Assembly (NCBI GenBank): GCA_029721515.1
Contig: JAQQSB010001543.1
Coordinates: 1 to 64,000 of the forward strand
Direction: 5' to 3'
DNA from: Synanceia verrucosa
Taxonomy: Eukaryota > Chordata > Actinopteri > Perciformes > Synanceiidae
Length of the DNA stretch: 64,000 nucleotides
How positions within the stretch are numbered: position 1 is the stretch's first letter; each line of letters opens with the position of its first letter. The notes under the pieces were generated by a model. It saw only the letters and a program-made list of their open reading frames with translations, did no database searches and was not told where the DNA came from. A program made the position numbers and the translations under genes. Below, one piece after another: positions 23,725-36,403 of the stretch.

Positions 23725-25426
23725 TGGATCAACATCAGTCGCCAGGATCGAAACGAAACAATGGTATCGTAACAAAATAAAATAAATTAAAAACAAGCAA
23801 TAAAATATAAAAAATATTTAATTATTAATATTTAATATCTCCTCTCCTACTTGGATTAATCTAAAAGAAGTGGATCAACATCAGTCGCTAGGATCTGAGC
23901 GACAATATTATCATGAGACATAAGTTGGTCAGACAACCCGTGAATATTAGCAGCTAGATGGTGCTAGCTAACCACTTTAGTTGTTAATGTGTAGATAATT
24001 TGGCGTTCTGTTCTCTTGTGAAATGTATTACTTTCTATGAATGTAAGATTTTTCTATTTTAATTAAAAAAGAGAAAAACAATACGTTCATGATGCTGCAG
24101 AAATGTCCATTGCAACAAAATTGTATACTGAGGTGCAGTACTGGAGTAAATGTAAATGAAGCTGCTTTGTTGATGTTGCTCTCTGCAGGAAAAAAAGAGG
24201 AAAGGAAGTGCATCACTGCACAGGAACACGAAGGACAAAGCCTGCTGCTACAACAACAGGAATAACAAATATCAGACATTACAAGGAGTAAATGACACTG
24301 GTTTCTTTTATGGCTCAAAAAGATCTGACCTAAACATTAAGGTTACTGTGAAATGCTAAATATCACTGTAAATCCTTCCAGGATGATGTTATTTATGTTA
24401 ATTCATTGCCGCTCCAATGAAGAAGCTGCAGATAAGCGAAACAATGGTATCGTCACAAAATAAAATAAATTAAAAACAAGCAATAAAATAAGAAATATTT
24501 AATTATTAATATTTAATATCTCCTCTCCTACTTGATTAATCTAAAAGAAGTGGATCAACATCAGTCGCTAGGATCTGAGCGACAATATTATCATTAGACA
24601 TAATTTACAAGGAGTAAATGAAACTGGTTTCTTTTATGGCTCAAAAAGATCTGACCTAAACATTAAGGTTACTGTGAAATGCTAAATATCACTGTAAATC
24701 CTTCCAGGATGATGTTATTTATGTTAATTAATTGCCGCTCCTATGACGAAGCTGCAGATAAACGAAACAATGGTATCGTAACAAAATAAAATAAATTAAA
24801 AACAAGCAATAAAATAAAAAAAAATTAATTATCAATATTTAATATCTCCTCTCCTACTTGGATTAATCTAAAAGAAGTGGATCAACATCAGTCGCTAGGA
24901 TCTGAGCGACAATATTATCATGAGACATAAGTTGGCCAGACAACCCGTGAATATTAGCAGCTAGATGGTGCTAGCTAAACACTTTAGTTGTTAATGTGTA
25001 GATAATTTGGCTTTCTGTTCTCTTGTGAAATGTATTACTTTCTATGAATGTAAGATTTTTCTATTTTAATTAAAAAAGAGAAAAACAATACGTTCATGAT
25101 GCTGCAGAAATGTCCATTGCAACAAAATTGTATACTGAGGTGCAGTACTGGAGTAAATGTAAATGAAGCTGCTTTGTTGATGTTGCTCTCTGCAGGAAAA
25201 AAAAGAGGAAAGAAAGTGCATCACTGCACAGGAACACGAAGGACAAAGCCTGCTGCTACAACAACAGGAATAACAAATATCAGACATTACAAGGAGTAAA
25301 CGACACTGGTTTCTTTTATGGCTCAAAAAGATCTGACCTAAACATTAAGGTTACTGTGAAATGCTAAATATCACTGTAAATCCTTCCAGGATGATGTTAT
25401 TTATGTTAATTCATTGCCGCTCCTAT

Positions 25427-25441
25427 CCAGCAGATGGCGCC
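25427..25441 (+). promoter_or_regulatory. CTCF-like core motif (2 of 4)
   Basis: CCAGCAGATGGCGCC, identical to the 20076 site, at the end of the internal block and before the SINE, at the left edge of unit A. Confidence 0.45.
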
Positions 25442-25509
25442 ACACAACAAAACATTATACACTTGCCAGGTTGCCAAGAGATAATTTCAAATTCAAACTT
25501 TATCGTGAT

Positions 25510-25779
25510 TTTAAAAAAAAATTGGCCGTCCACTGACAGCTCATAGCGCTATTCCCAGCGCTTTAAGGCACTACAGCGCATCGCGTCTGTCTACTGACAG
25601 CTCATAACGCTGTATCATTCATACCACATTCATGTACTGAGTCAGAGATGACACACGAGCAGTTGCTTTACTTGGGGTTCAGTATCTTGCTCAAAGACAC
25701 TTCGACATGCACCGGGGAGGACCAGCAATCTTTCATCACTGATCAAGCCGCTCTACCCACTGAGCTGTAGCCGCCCCGG
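25510..25779 (-). mobile_element. tRNA-derived SINE in foldback cluster
   Basis: Minus strand: CCGGGGCGGCTACAGCTCAG, TGGGTAGAGCGGCTTGATC, then the GTGCATGTCGAAGTGTCTTT body and a 3' part with AAAGCGCTGGGAATAGCGCT. It is the same family as 19057-19287. The B box is damaged here (CTGGTCCTCCCC). Confidence 0.7.
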
Positions 25780-26165
25780 AATGCACAGCTGATCAAGTGA
25801 CCTTTATAGCTGTCTGGCCAACTTATGTCTAATGATAATATTGTCGCTCAGATCCTAGCGACTGATGCTGATCCACTTCTTTAAGATTAATCCAAGTAGG
25901 AAAGGAGATATTAAATATTAATGTTTTATTATTTTTTTTTTATTGTTTATTTTTAACTTGTTTCGTCACGATACCATTGTTTCGTTCATCTGCAGCTTTG
26001 TCAACAACTGCAGCAACAAAAAACAAAAAGTTTGATTACTCAGTTACGTAAAACCTCTGCATCATGTTAATTACGATTTAAGATATGAGCTTATCATATG
26101 AATTGTTATTGTATATGGTGTATACTGTTTTTCATATACTTCACATCAGTTATTTCTTTGTGCAG

Positions 26166-28334
26166 CTTCAATAAACTAATCGTCTTTGACATGTGTATGT
26201 TCGGTTTGCGATTGCTTATGCCAACATTCACAAAACAGTTTCTTCTTCCCAAAAGTGACTGTGGTGACCAGGACGGAGGAGTGACAATCCTGCTTCAACA
26301 AGCTCCTCTACTCCTTCTGTGTCCACTCCCTGTTCTCCTCCCATGTCTACCTCTTCTACTCCTCCTGTGTCCACTTCCTGTTCTCCTCCCATGTCTACCT
26401 CCATTGCTCCTCCTGTGTCCACCCCTGTTCTCCTCCCATGTCTACCTCCATTGCTCCTCCTGTGTCCACCTCCCTTGTTCGTCCTGTGTCCACCTTCCCT
26501 GCTCAACCAACTGGCGGAAAAGAAAATTAAGAAGGAATGCAGACACGAGTGGTATGTGTGTGTTTCTGTGACTCCAAACTGCATTTGAATTTACTTTGTC
26601 AGTCATTTAGTTAGACAGATCAGTTTCTTTCTAGCCTTTTCTCAGATGAAGGAACAGGACCTGCTTCAGTGTGATTTGATTGGGCAAGATCTCTACAAAT
26701 GATCACAAAATGCAACAGTAATTTTTATAGCAAGTCAAGTCATTGGATGATCATATAGTACCTCAACATAGTTAAGATAGAAGATGAGTAATGTAGGTAC
26801 CATGAGGATAGGTTCACAGTATTGCTAAGCTTAATACTCACATGTTCATATTTACAGTTCATGCAAAGAATTTTTGGTTGCTGTGATTATTCCTCATGTT
26901 CATACTATCTATAAATCATCCCCCTGATGATGGGAACACAGTAAAATTGTTTTAGTTATGGATGTATTTGTGGCCAGTATTTAGAGGAAAATAATCATAA
27001 AATAATAATCATAACCAAGGATTACCTAAGCAGTAGCATGTTAGCATTGTTAAAGGACTTCAAAAATCATCAAATTGATCATTTTCAAAAAAATTAGCAA
27101 ACGTGTGGTGGGTTGGGTAAATTTCCTTATCTCCAAACTGTCCTTCTTCCATGGCATGTTAGTGTAACGTCATCGAAAAAAAAAGGTCCTGTTCAGGTCT
27201 TAACAGTTACCACTCATTTTTGTTATTAGAAGTGTTAGGTTTATTTTGAACATTTTCCTCATGACAATATGGAGAAGATGTGTGTTAACAAATGATTAAT
27301 ATATTTTCATTCATTTCAGAATGTCCCATTCATCAAGGGTCAAGCATTTTCCAACCTACAAAAAAATACTGAGGCAAAGAGTCAGGGAGGTTTGTTTCAA
27401 GAAGCATAAGAAATTACTGATGATGAAAATAGGTCTTTGGAAGCAGATATTGTAATTGTCCCAGCAGAAGTAAGTCAGAGTGCTTTGATCAAAAAGAGAG
27501 TGTCAGTGTTTAGCCACATTGCCCTTTTTTATTTGAAATCACTTGGACTTCAGCTTGTATTTACTGTTCATTTTTTAAAGAAAATAAATTATTAATTCAT
27601 AAAAATTTTGGAATTACTAATTTTACCTTGTGTTTTTTTGTCTTGTTAAGGGCTGTGTCGAGGTGTTGGTACAGTGGCAACCTTGCTCTGCATGGTGTGT
27701 ATGTTTTCTGAAGTTTACTGTACTGATGGTGATTGGGTTAGAGGAACTGAACTATCCATCCATCCATTATCTACCGCTTATCCTCTTTGGGTCATGGGGG
27801 CTGGAGCCTAGGAACTGAACTAACAAAATATAAATATTTCTATCAACTTAAACTGCAGTATGATTGGCGACAGCAAAGTCTGTTTGTCAAGCAGTCTACA
27901 AAAGGTGTCAAATACTGTTTGAGCAGTGTAGTGTATCGGATTTAAAACAGAAAAAAAAGTAAATTTATTTTTTGGGTGACATTAAAGGAATGGGAACATT
28001 ATACATTAACTCAAAATAAACAATTTATCCTATATTAGGAGCATACTCGTCTTTTATTATATAAATTTATTGAAATGCAGTTTTATCCCTCAGTAACTTG
28101 TTAGTTACACAGTTACATCCTCAAATAATGGGCTTAAACTTTAATTTTAGGGTATTTTGATGATAATACATATCTGAAGACTCCATGTTTTATTGTAAGT
28201 TGTACAGTGTTAGCATGGTACATATTTCAAATGTTAGAATGTGAAAGTAATGATTTCTGCCATCTCTCTGTTTGTCTTACAGTGGAGCAAAGTGGAAAAA
28301 CTCATGGGAGCCAAAAGACAATGTTGAGAGTTGA
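26166..28334 (+). CDS. unit A plus-strand gene with 16-codon repeats and chromodomain-like C-terminus
   Basis: Proposed exons: 26166-26551 (after TTTGTGCAG, donor GTATGT), 27320-27469 (after CATTTCAG, donor GTAAGT), 27651-27694 (donor GTGTGT) and 28283-28334 (after GTCTTACAG, stop TGA). The last two join in phase to GCVEVLVQWQPCSACGAKW then KNSWEPKDNVES. This is the EVLVQW...WEPxxN pattern of a chromodomain split across an intron. The first exon has a 48-bp minisatellite; its best hydrophilic frame is rich in Ser, Thr and Pro (STPSVSTPCSPPMSTS). Exon 27320-27469 has an in-frame stop in the frame matching the last exons, so it is either mis-bounded or dead. The gene converges on the transposase. 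I infer a chromatin-binding accessory or captured gene. Confidence 0.4.
26304..26500. repeat. 48-bp minisatellite in unit A (3 long units plus a partial)
   Basis: Units of 48, 48 and 47 bp contain CCTGTTCTCCTCCCATGTCT. The 47-bp unit shifts the plus frame. Unit B has two long units only (47207-47350). Both strands stay open across the array because the period is divisible by three. Confidence 0.9.
27755..27809 (-). mobile_element. 55-bp severely truncated RTE-tailed repeat with 13-bp duplication
   Basis: AGGAACTGAACTA flanks the insert at 27742-27754 and 27810-27822. The insert reads TCCATCCATCCATTATCTAC on the plus strand, the inverse of the repeat tail, then GGGGGCTGGAGCC. The identical event is in unit B (48604-48658), so it predates the duplication. 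Confidence 0.9.
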
Positions 28335-30560
28335 CACCATAATGTGTTGCTAAATTGTTTCCAGTGTTGGAAGGGTGTTAAAAATGTTTTAGGTAACCAT
28401 ATACATTAAGTTTTACTCTTCAATATGTCATTTTGTTAGATTGTTATTGTTGTTGATTGATATTGTTGATGTTATATTATTATTATTTCATGTCATTTCT
28501 GATAGGTATCAGATCTGTCAAGTGAACTGCTCTATTTATTGCATAACCTCAGTTTTTATATCTGGATAGATATGTAATAAAATCATAATAAAAATCAACA
28601 TATACCGGTTGCTTGCTGTGTTCCTTCTTATACATAACATTTGTATTATTGTTTATAATTTGTATATTAACAACCTAAATAGGTGCACTTTTCAATGTAT
28701 TTTATGATATTTTTAGCCCTCTGAGAAGAATCTGTATACTTGAGGAACAAGTATGGTGTAACACCTGAGATCACGTAAATTCAGATGAAGCCACCTAGAA
28801 TTGTTCACTTTTGTTCTTACTACAAGAATACAGTAACTTCAGCTGACAGCTGACTTCATGATAATAACAAGACATAAATGGATCCTGCTTTGAAATTTTG
28901 ACCTTTGAACCTTGATAAGGTCAAACCCTATTTATATAAAATATGATGTTGATAATGGGGAGAAAATGGGTATAAACTGATCCAAAATGTGAAGTATGAT
29001 TGTGTATAGGCCAATCATCAATATCTTAAACACTTTAGCTAGTAAATACCCCTGAAAACATGTTTTTTCTGATTTTATCCAAGTTGGCCCTGATAAAGGT
29101 CTGAGAAACTACATCTGAAAGGGGCTGGCTTGGAGCAAGATGAAAAATTCTACTTTGTCGTAGGACAACAGTGAATACATCGTTGGAAAGGTCTCGGCCT
29201 GGAGACTAACATATAACAGTGTGAAATCTGTGTGAGGTTCCTGCACCTCAGGAGTGACCTTTGAACCTTGAAATTGAGACACATGAAGACTTACAGGACA
29301 GCAACAAAATATGTCAGAAACATGATGTCAACAGTTTTGGAAAGCTCTTGACCTCCTCTACCATAACAGAGGGTAATCCAACAGGGCGCACTTCTGTATG
29401 GGGTCAAAACCCAGAAAAAACAATTTTCCCTTCTAAATAATAAGAAATATCAAATTTGACCAAAATATGTGCTTTCCAATCTCAAAAAGCTTTGAAGTGA
29501 CTTCATGATTCCTTGTAACCTTGTCACATAATAGGGAAAACATATTAGAACTACAAAACATCTGGCGAAACACATGTCTGCAAATTGTAGTTCTTCAAGC
29601 ATTCTTCCAGGTTAGGGTTAAGTTGTGACATTAGTCTTTGTAAAATATCTATTTTAACAGAACAAAAATGAACCATATCATGTATGTTTATACTTTGAGA
29701 AGACGTTTACGTCATAAAAACATTAACCTAAACATTTAATAATGCTATTTTAGCACTTACTCCAGTCGCTCTGTTTCACGACTGAAGAGGGTACGGTACG
29801 TTCAAAGGCAGAATTGATTCTGCAATGTTTGAAAACAGTACTCCTGAGGCACGTGACTTGGATCTATTTTTGTTGTTGTGGAGTGATAATGTGGTTTAAA
29901 GTTTGTTTAAATATTATGTGGCTTCCCACCAAGATGATACCTCATACAGGTCAATCAATCAGATCGATTAATAATAAACGCTCGTAGCTAAACACTGCAG
30001 CTAGTGAGCATACACCAAGAGAGCAGTGAGACAATAGAACATAGCGTCCCCGTTCGTCCCTGTGTAGTCTGAATAGGTTTCATTGACAATTCGCCTTTAC
30101 ATGTAGCCTTTGGGCTTCATTTTCCTTTTAATGTGCAAATAGACTCTATAATAATAAATAATAATGATAATAATATAAACGTTAGACGGGTTTCAAACAA
30201 AAGACACAGCAGAAGTGGATTAAACTGACATGTATTTATTCCTGATGTCACGGTTTATGTTTGCACATTTCAGGACAGAAAAACAACAATAATAATAATA
30301 ATAATTATAATACAATAAATGCTCCTCCAGACATATTCAAGAATAAACCTGTCTGTCCAGATGTGTTGACATCACACATTAGAAACCATATCCACATACC
30401 ATATCACACCATACATAAATTTATATGTGCCGGCCTTCCACTGGACGTGATGCAGATCACTGCTCTGCTCTGGCACCACCCCTCACCACCAGGCCAGTCA
30501 GGTTCTAGCCCTTGCATAGTAGCTTGACTGTAAACAACAACTTTCAATAATGCAGCCAAA
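28335..30560. other. unassigned DNA of unit A
   Basis: About 2.2 kb of AT-rich sequence between the convergent chromodomain-like gene and the transposase 3' end. It has a small inverted repeat TTTGACCTT/AAGGTCAAA around 28895-28925 and an (AAT)n run near 30290-30310. No convincing gene is seen. A polyadenylation-type AATAAA near 28576 could serve the plus-strand gene. Confidence 0.5.
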
Positions 30561-32858
30561 CTACAGTTCTTCCTGTGAAAGTTCTGAACTGCTGCTGTCC
30601 TCTTCACAGTCCTCCACACTTTCTTCCAGCATAAAAAAAACTGATGTCTGTGTCAGCACGGCCATAGGTGCTGGTGCAGGCGTTCATTTTCTTTTGTAGA
30701 ATGTCTTTCTTCTGTAAAAGACAACAGCGCAGTCCCTTGTATCTGGCCTCTGTCATATCTGTAGGAGCAACTTGACTGAAAAGTGAAGAAAAAAAATGAC
30801 TTAAAATTAGGCAGATGAAGTTGGAAATGTGATGCAGTTAGAATGCCCAACTCTGTCGCTGTTTCTATGTAAAAAAAAAAAAAAAAACTAACAAAAAGTG
30901 AGCTGGATTTGCGATTAAAAAGGCCTCCAGATTTGATAAATGTCAGTCACTGGGAATACGCTCCCCTTTTACAGAGTATATTTGTAGAACATACTGTGGT
31001 TCTTGATGTTCTCTTCAGTGTGATGAAGGAGGTTGTCTAGCTTGTCCAATGCCTTTCGCAGGTACTGATAATGCTGGGTCATCTCCTTCACAATGATCGG
31101 TTTCTCCTCTTCCATACGCCTGACCAGCATGATCTGGTCAAAAAGTCGCCTCTTCAAACAGAGGCTCAGCACTATTTTGGAAAAGAGATGCGGCAGAATC
31201 AAAACATTTAAACATGTTCCACCATAATCACACAGTAATCTCAGTGTTGATGGTATGTGGCTCACTAATATTTAATTGGTGGCTGGAATTACAGCTCATT
31301 ATAAAAAACAGCTTCAAATTCTATGGATATTTTCTGTCTGTAGTGGTTTGACCAGGGGCAAGGCTCAGCTCTCATGGGATGGGTTTTTGGTATTTGTTGA
31401 TAGACTTTTTTGATAGAATTTCTTATCAGTTTTACAGCTGATAATATAATCATCTTCAAAAATCCAATTTGTTGTTGTTGTTGTTGTCATACTACTGCTA
31501 TGTTTTTCTATATACTTTGCACTGTATGTTAAACCAATGTTCACAGCTCAATGTTAAAATGATGACACAAAAATACTACTAAGATCAATCATCAACTGAA
31601 TTTTGTTATTTTCTAAACCACACAAATGCAACACTTTGCTTACCATCTCCTTGTGCTTCCCAAGGCAGAACTACATCATCAGAGAGACTGCATGCTGCCT
31701 CTGTGTCAATCTTCTCCTCACAGGCAGCAACAGTGTTGTACTGCATGATCCTCTCTCGCAGTTTCTTCTCCAGTTCACCTAGTCTCCTCCGTTTCCGTTG
31801 CCTTGTTTGATTGCTCTCTGTTTGGTTAAAAAGTATTATTAGTAAGAACGACACAAAAGCATAATTTGTTGACTGATGTAATACTAAATACCATTTTGTC
31901 GATAGAGATCATGCTTCTTCCTTCTGAGGGAATAGATGATCTCATCGATCTCTTTCTGGAGTTCTTCCTGGCTGCTATGAGCCCCATGTTTCTCTAGAAA
32001 AACAGAAACAAGCAGATTTAAAAACCAAATGTCACCAAATGAATGACAATACCAAACCAACACACCAGCGACCACGTTACTTACCAGTTGCTGCCCACTT
32101 CATCACATCTTCCACCCACCGCTCTGTGTCATCTGTAGAGATGTGAAATTCGTGCTGGAGACGGTGAAGATTTGCAGCTTCAATTTTTGCTCTCTGTGTA
32201 GTCTATTTATATTGTTTTCAAAGAAAAAATACAATGTGAGAAGACTTTTTATTCAATTGTCTATTTGCTGTTGAAAAACGCTTAGTCCTTTTCAGTCTAC
32301 ATGTCAAAGTATCCTTGGGAAAACCCCATATTGCTGTATGCGTTTCGAGTGGTTGCAAACAGGAGAAAGCTATGCTATAGTAATGCAGTCAATTTAACCA
32401 TGAAATGACAGATGTGAATGTTAAAATACAGTGAAAACTTCTTACTTTGACAAATCGCTTTGCCAGTGTCTTGTAGAGGCTCTCCACCTTCCTGTTGTTC
32501 CATCCCATGGCAAGCATCGTTATCATATCTGCTCTGCCTGTACAAACAATACAGAAAAGACGCAAATTCAAATCAATGTTTTCATCTGGTGCTATGTCAA
32601 AGCATGGCATTTTATTTGTTTAACCAACCTGACTTGGTCATGTATTTTGTGGTCAGAGCTGCCCTTGAGAGAAAGCTGTTGACTTGCTCCACCTCCTCAC
32701 CAACAGTATTTCCTGCACCATCCTGGTTTCTGCCACCCCACCTCACCTGCTCCAAAATAAACACCCATACACACAAATATATGCACTAGTTATACACTTC
32801 ATGTATTTACTCTCCTGCATACACCCCAGATATATCTGACCAATACGTGGAGATAATG

Positions 32859-33134
32859 GAGTTTGCATGTTCTCCCCGTGTCTGCGTGGGTTCTCTCCGG
32901 GTACTCCGGCTTCCTCCCACCATCCAAAAACATGCATGGGGATTAGGTTAATTGGCTAATTTAACTTGACCGTAGGTGTGAATGTGAGTGTGAATGGTTG
33001 TCTGTCTCTGTGTGCCCTGCGATGAGGTGGCGACTTGTCCAGGGTGTACCCTGCCTTCCGCCCTAAGACAGCTGGGATAGGCTCAAGCCCCCCTGCGACC
33101 CTATGAGGATAAGCGGTAGATAATGGATGGATGG
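32859..33134 (+). mobile_element. 276-bp RTE-tailed repeat in transposase intron 10, 14-bp duplication
   Basis: ACGTGGAGATAATG flanks it at 32845-32858 and 33135-33148. The insert runs GAGTTTGCATGTTCTCCCCG to GATAATGGATGGATGG, a 5'-truncated relative of 10776-11136 in the opposite orientation. The same insertion is at 53706-53981 in unit B. Confidence 0.93.
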
Positions 33135-34736
33135 ACGTGGAGATAATGTTCTCACATGATTGGAATTTTTCCTCTGTGTGAAAAGAAGCTAAACCAAGAA
33201 GAAAACACCTCAATTTACAAACTCATTAACTGATGGAGGCCAGAAAAAAAACCAACTGTTAGTGTAAAAACTCCATTTGAATTTGCATCCTAAAATAACG
33301 CAATAAGTAAATTCATAAAGTCTAAAATGTTACCATTTGACAAGGGGTAACAAAATATTAAGTGATTGATGTGGTCACTCTTCTTATGACACAAACTTTT
33401 AACTTGCACACTGTACCTCACATTTGCCAGTATGAGCCTTGGCATGCATTACAGAAAGAAAAGGCCTCATCACTGTGAGTGGTTGGAGCTCAGGCAACTT
33501 CTCTGCCATCTTCTCCAAATATGGCCAATACCTGTAATGAGAAAACCACGTAGTGTTTGGGTGCATACTGACATAATGATAAGGAGACAAATCAGGGGAA
33601 GTCACCAGTGAATTATCTGTTGCCAACCAAGGAACAACGTTGCAAAATTAATAATTATGCAAATCATGCCTTATAACTGCTGAACGTGGAGGTGATACCA
33701 CAAAAGCCATATCAACTTTCAAAGGTATGATTTTAGCCCTGGTGTTCCTAACTGTAACAAATTAACACAGTGTAAAATACAAGTGAAAACATCTGATATG
33801 ACTTGGCGAGAGTCAAGGTTACCTGCAAGTGAGGTCCATACAGAAGAAGGTTATGCTTGCAGCTTCAGCCAGCTCCTTCTGCAGGAACAACGGGTAGGCA
33901 TATATTTCACCACGCTCGTGATTTAAGCCTTGCAGCAAGACTCCATGTCTGCAAACAGCAATTTCCAGGCCCTCCTCATCCACCTTGGCCCTGGACTTCT
34001 GTGAGGTTTCTCGCCCTGCTGTAAATGTTGCAGGGCCACAGACATCATGACCACTCCTCTGAAAGGAGATACAATCTGTTACATGTAGGCTGGAAACAAG
34101 TAAAAAATAAAGAAGGGGAATATCGTTGGATAAAACCTTACAATCGTCAATTGGCTTCTTATCTGGTCAACAAAGGCAGACACTTTGGCATCGTGTGCAA
34201 TGAACAGTCCATCAAAGAGTAGTGGTTCATCTGTCCTGTAAAATTAGAAGAATTTCCTTGTTTTAATTACAGTCTTTATGTCGCCTGTGGAAATTACGAT
34301 TTACTTCCACTGACCCTTTTGATTTCTTGAAGCGGTAGTGCTTTCTGTTACCATCTGCAGATACAGCAAGCATGTCTGGTGTACATGCAGGGCTCGACCA
34401 GGCACAGATGCTCTTTTCTCCAATTGCAGAAGGAAAATTCGCGATACACCCTGTGAAATGAATCACCACCTATACTGCCCATCTGAAAAGGATGGCAAGG
34501 ATGTCAATTAAAAACTTTGCAGTTTAGAATTCAGAATTTTGAATGACAAGAGTTCTTACCCGTCCTGTGCGTTGGGCCCTATGTTCAAGCATTTGGACAA
34601 ATGCTTTCTGGGACGTAGCTGGGCTGGCTAACTTCACCTGCTCAAATGATGTAAAGACATCAAATTTGAACAGTATTTGGCAGCTTGCTTTTGCTGGGCA
34701 GTATCTGCAACTTATCAGGTCAATGATCCCTGGGGT

Positions 34737-34739
34737 TCA
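34737..34739 (-). other. TGA in place of the KDZ Trp codon (unit A)
   Basis: The frame reads CPHCSCK-stop-TPGIIDLI, where the family has a Trp before TPG. Identical at 55582-55584 in unit B. Confidence 0.75.
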
Positions 34740-35399
34740 CTTGCAAGAGCAATGTGGGCAACACACAGTAGGCAGACACAGATTGTATGGACCTGAAAAC
34801 AAAAGTTCATCTGTCATTTCACAAATATACGTAAGAAACAGGACAAAGTGATTACAGTGAGCCACTATCACACTGTGATGGGATACAAAAAGTAGAAGGA
34901 AGTGACAACATACCATTGATAGTCACCAAGATAGTCTGTTTTCCTGGCATGACAATAAAGTCTTGGTCTCGGCCACAGGAGCAGATTTGTGTTGGTGGAG
35001 GAATCGGCAGCAGAAATACTACACTGCAAAAACTGTTGCCTAGATCTAACTCAATAAAAATAAGGCAACAGTTTCCAACCACTTTTTGTAAGTTTAGTCA
35101 ACTAATTGGTATTTTGAGTAAGGAGAACTTAATAATATGCATTTCGACGTATGCAAAAAGATAAAGTTGCGTTTACAGAAAAAGCCAAAAAATTGAGTAA
35201 AATCAATGTAAAAAACATCAGCATATTAAACACACAAGACTTCGTTAAAATAAGTAACATTTAAATGAAAAAAAGATTTTTTTGTACTCTATTTTATTAA
35301 TTTTGACCAATTCACCCTTTCTTACTTTTGAAAATGGAAACTGCTTAAAAATAGTTAGCATAACAAATAAAAACAAGACATATTAAATTCCAACCTTTA

Positions 35400-36240
35400 T
35401 TAAATCATTAACATATCAAAACAGTGGCAATGAGCTGGACAGTATGAACAATCAACATCCATATTTAGTACATAGTGCATGACCTCAACTTTTTAAAGTG
35501 CTGTATAGAACACCTTCACAGTAGTTCTTTTTTTTAACCGTACACGTTATTAAAACATTCTCACAAGCTATATCCAAACAGTGTCTAAGCTGGACAGTAT
35601 TAACAGTCAAGAACATCAGTATTTAGTGAATAAAAGAATGCATGACCTCAGCATCTTCAGTTTTACTTAGAACATTCACAGTACGGTTTCTTACTAAAAC
35701 AATTTAACATTAAGATTGTCTGTACTTCTGCAACAATTCACAAGCAGAACACCTTCACAGTACTGTCTTTCAGTGTGTATATTTTAACTTAAACAACTCA
35801 CAGATCCCTCCTTCTGACCAGCTGGAGCTTCACAGTGGGGCAATTTAGTGTGTATAAAACATAAAAAAGACCTGCAGATTATTATTTTTTTTACTGTGTA
35901 CATATTATTAATAAAACATTTGAATGCCTTCACAGCAGTTTTTGTTTGTTTACCGTGTACATAGTACAAAAACAACTTCACAAGCCATATCCAAACAATG
36001 GCAATGAGCTGCAGCATATAAACAGTCAAGAACTTCTGTATTAAGTGCATACAAGAATACATGACCTCAGATTATTATGTGCTGCTTAGTAGAGCATTCA
36101 GAGTACTTTTTTTTTTTTTTTTTTTTAACAGTGCACATTATACTAAACGTCTTAACATAAAACAACTCACAGATCTGACCTTCTGACCAGTTGCAGCTTC
36201 ACAGTTGGGCAACTTAGTGTGTATAAAACATACAAAAACT
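35400..36240. repeat. diverged tandem repeats downstream of the zinc-finger gene
   Basis: A block containing GGCAATGAGCTGGACAGTAT, CAGTCAAGAAC and CATGACCTCA recurs at about 35.42, 35.58 and 35.99 kb. A second block (ACAACTCACAGATC, CTTCTGACCAG, TTAGTGTGTATAAAACAT) is at about 35.80 and 36.17 kb. On the minus strand this would be 3' UTR of the zinc-finger gene. The same array is in unit B. Confidence 0.65.
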
Positions 36241-36403
36241 TATCAATTTACACACCAGAAGCGATGACCCGCAGCTTTGTATAAAACCTGACCAGGACAA
36301 TTGTTACAACATTCTGAAGAATTCCACTCAATGTACAATGATTTTGAACAGACACAAGAAAATAGCTGCTCATGAGTGCAAGCTGACAGTCATGGCCGAC
36401 TGC

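Larger units (their letters stand above)
23725..25996. mobile_element. foldback cluster at the left edge of unit A
   Basis: It contains arm modules of about 146 bp (CGAAACAATGGTATCG to CAGTCGCTAGGATC) at 23.73, 24.43 and 24.76 kb, two long copies of a ~500-bp internal block (23913-24416, 24912-25440) and one partial copy (24604-24745). A SINE (25510-25779) and the inverted closing arm (25812-25996) follow. The arm contains the near-palindrome GTCGCTCAGATCCTAGCGAC. No transposase motifs are seen; the short open frames in the internal block vary with A-run length. This cluster corresponds to 44490-46905 in unit B. Confidence 0.6.

Noticed and set aside
24028..25326. Repeated minus-strand frame starting MSHKRNQC, also at 42758, 44812 and 45966
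   Set aside because: It lies in the foldback internal block, copies differ by A-run length that shifts the frame, and no domain or splice context supports it.
26098..26571. Hydrophobic plus-strand frame rich in LLLLCPLPVLLPCLP
   Set aside because: It is a by-product of a 48-bp repeat divisible by three. Its first part precedes the best acceptor, and A and B disagree on the frame.
33399..33626. Stand-alone small protein beginning MATDNSLVTS
   Set aside because: It is an intron read-through into transposase exon 10. The real exon is 33417-33531.
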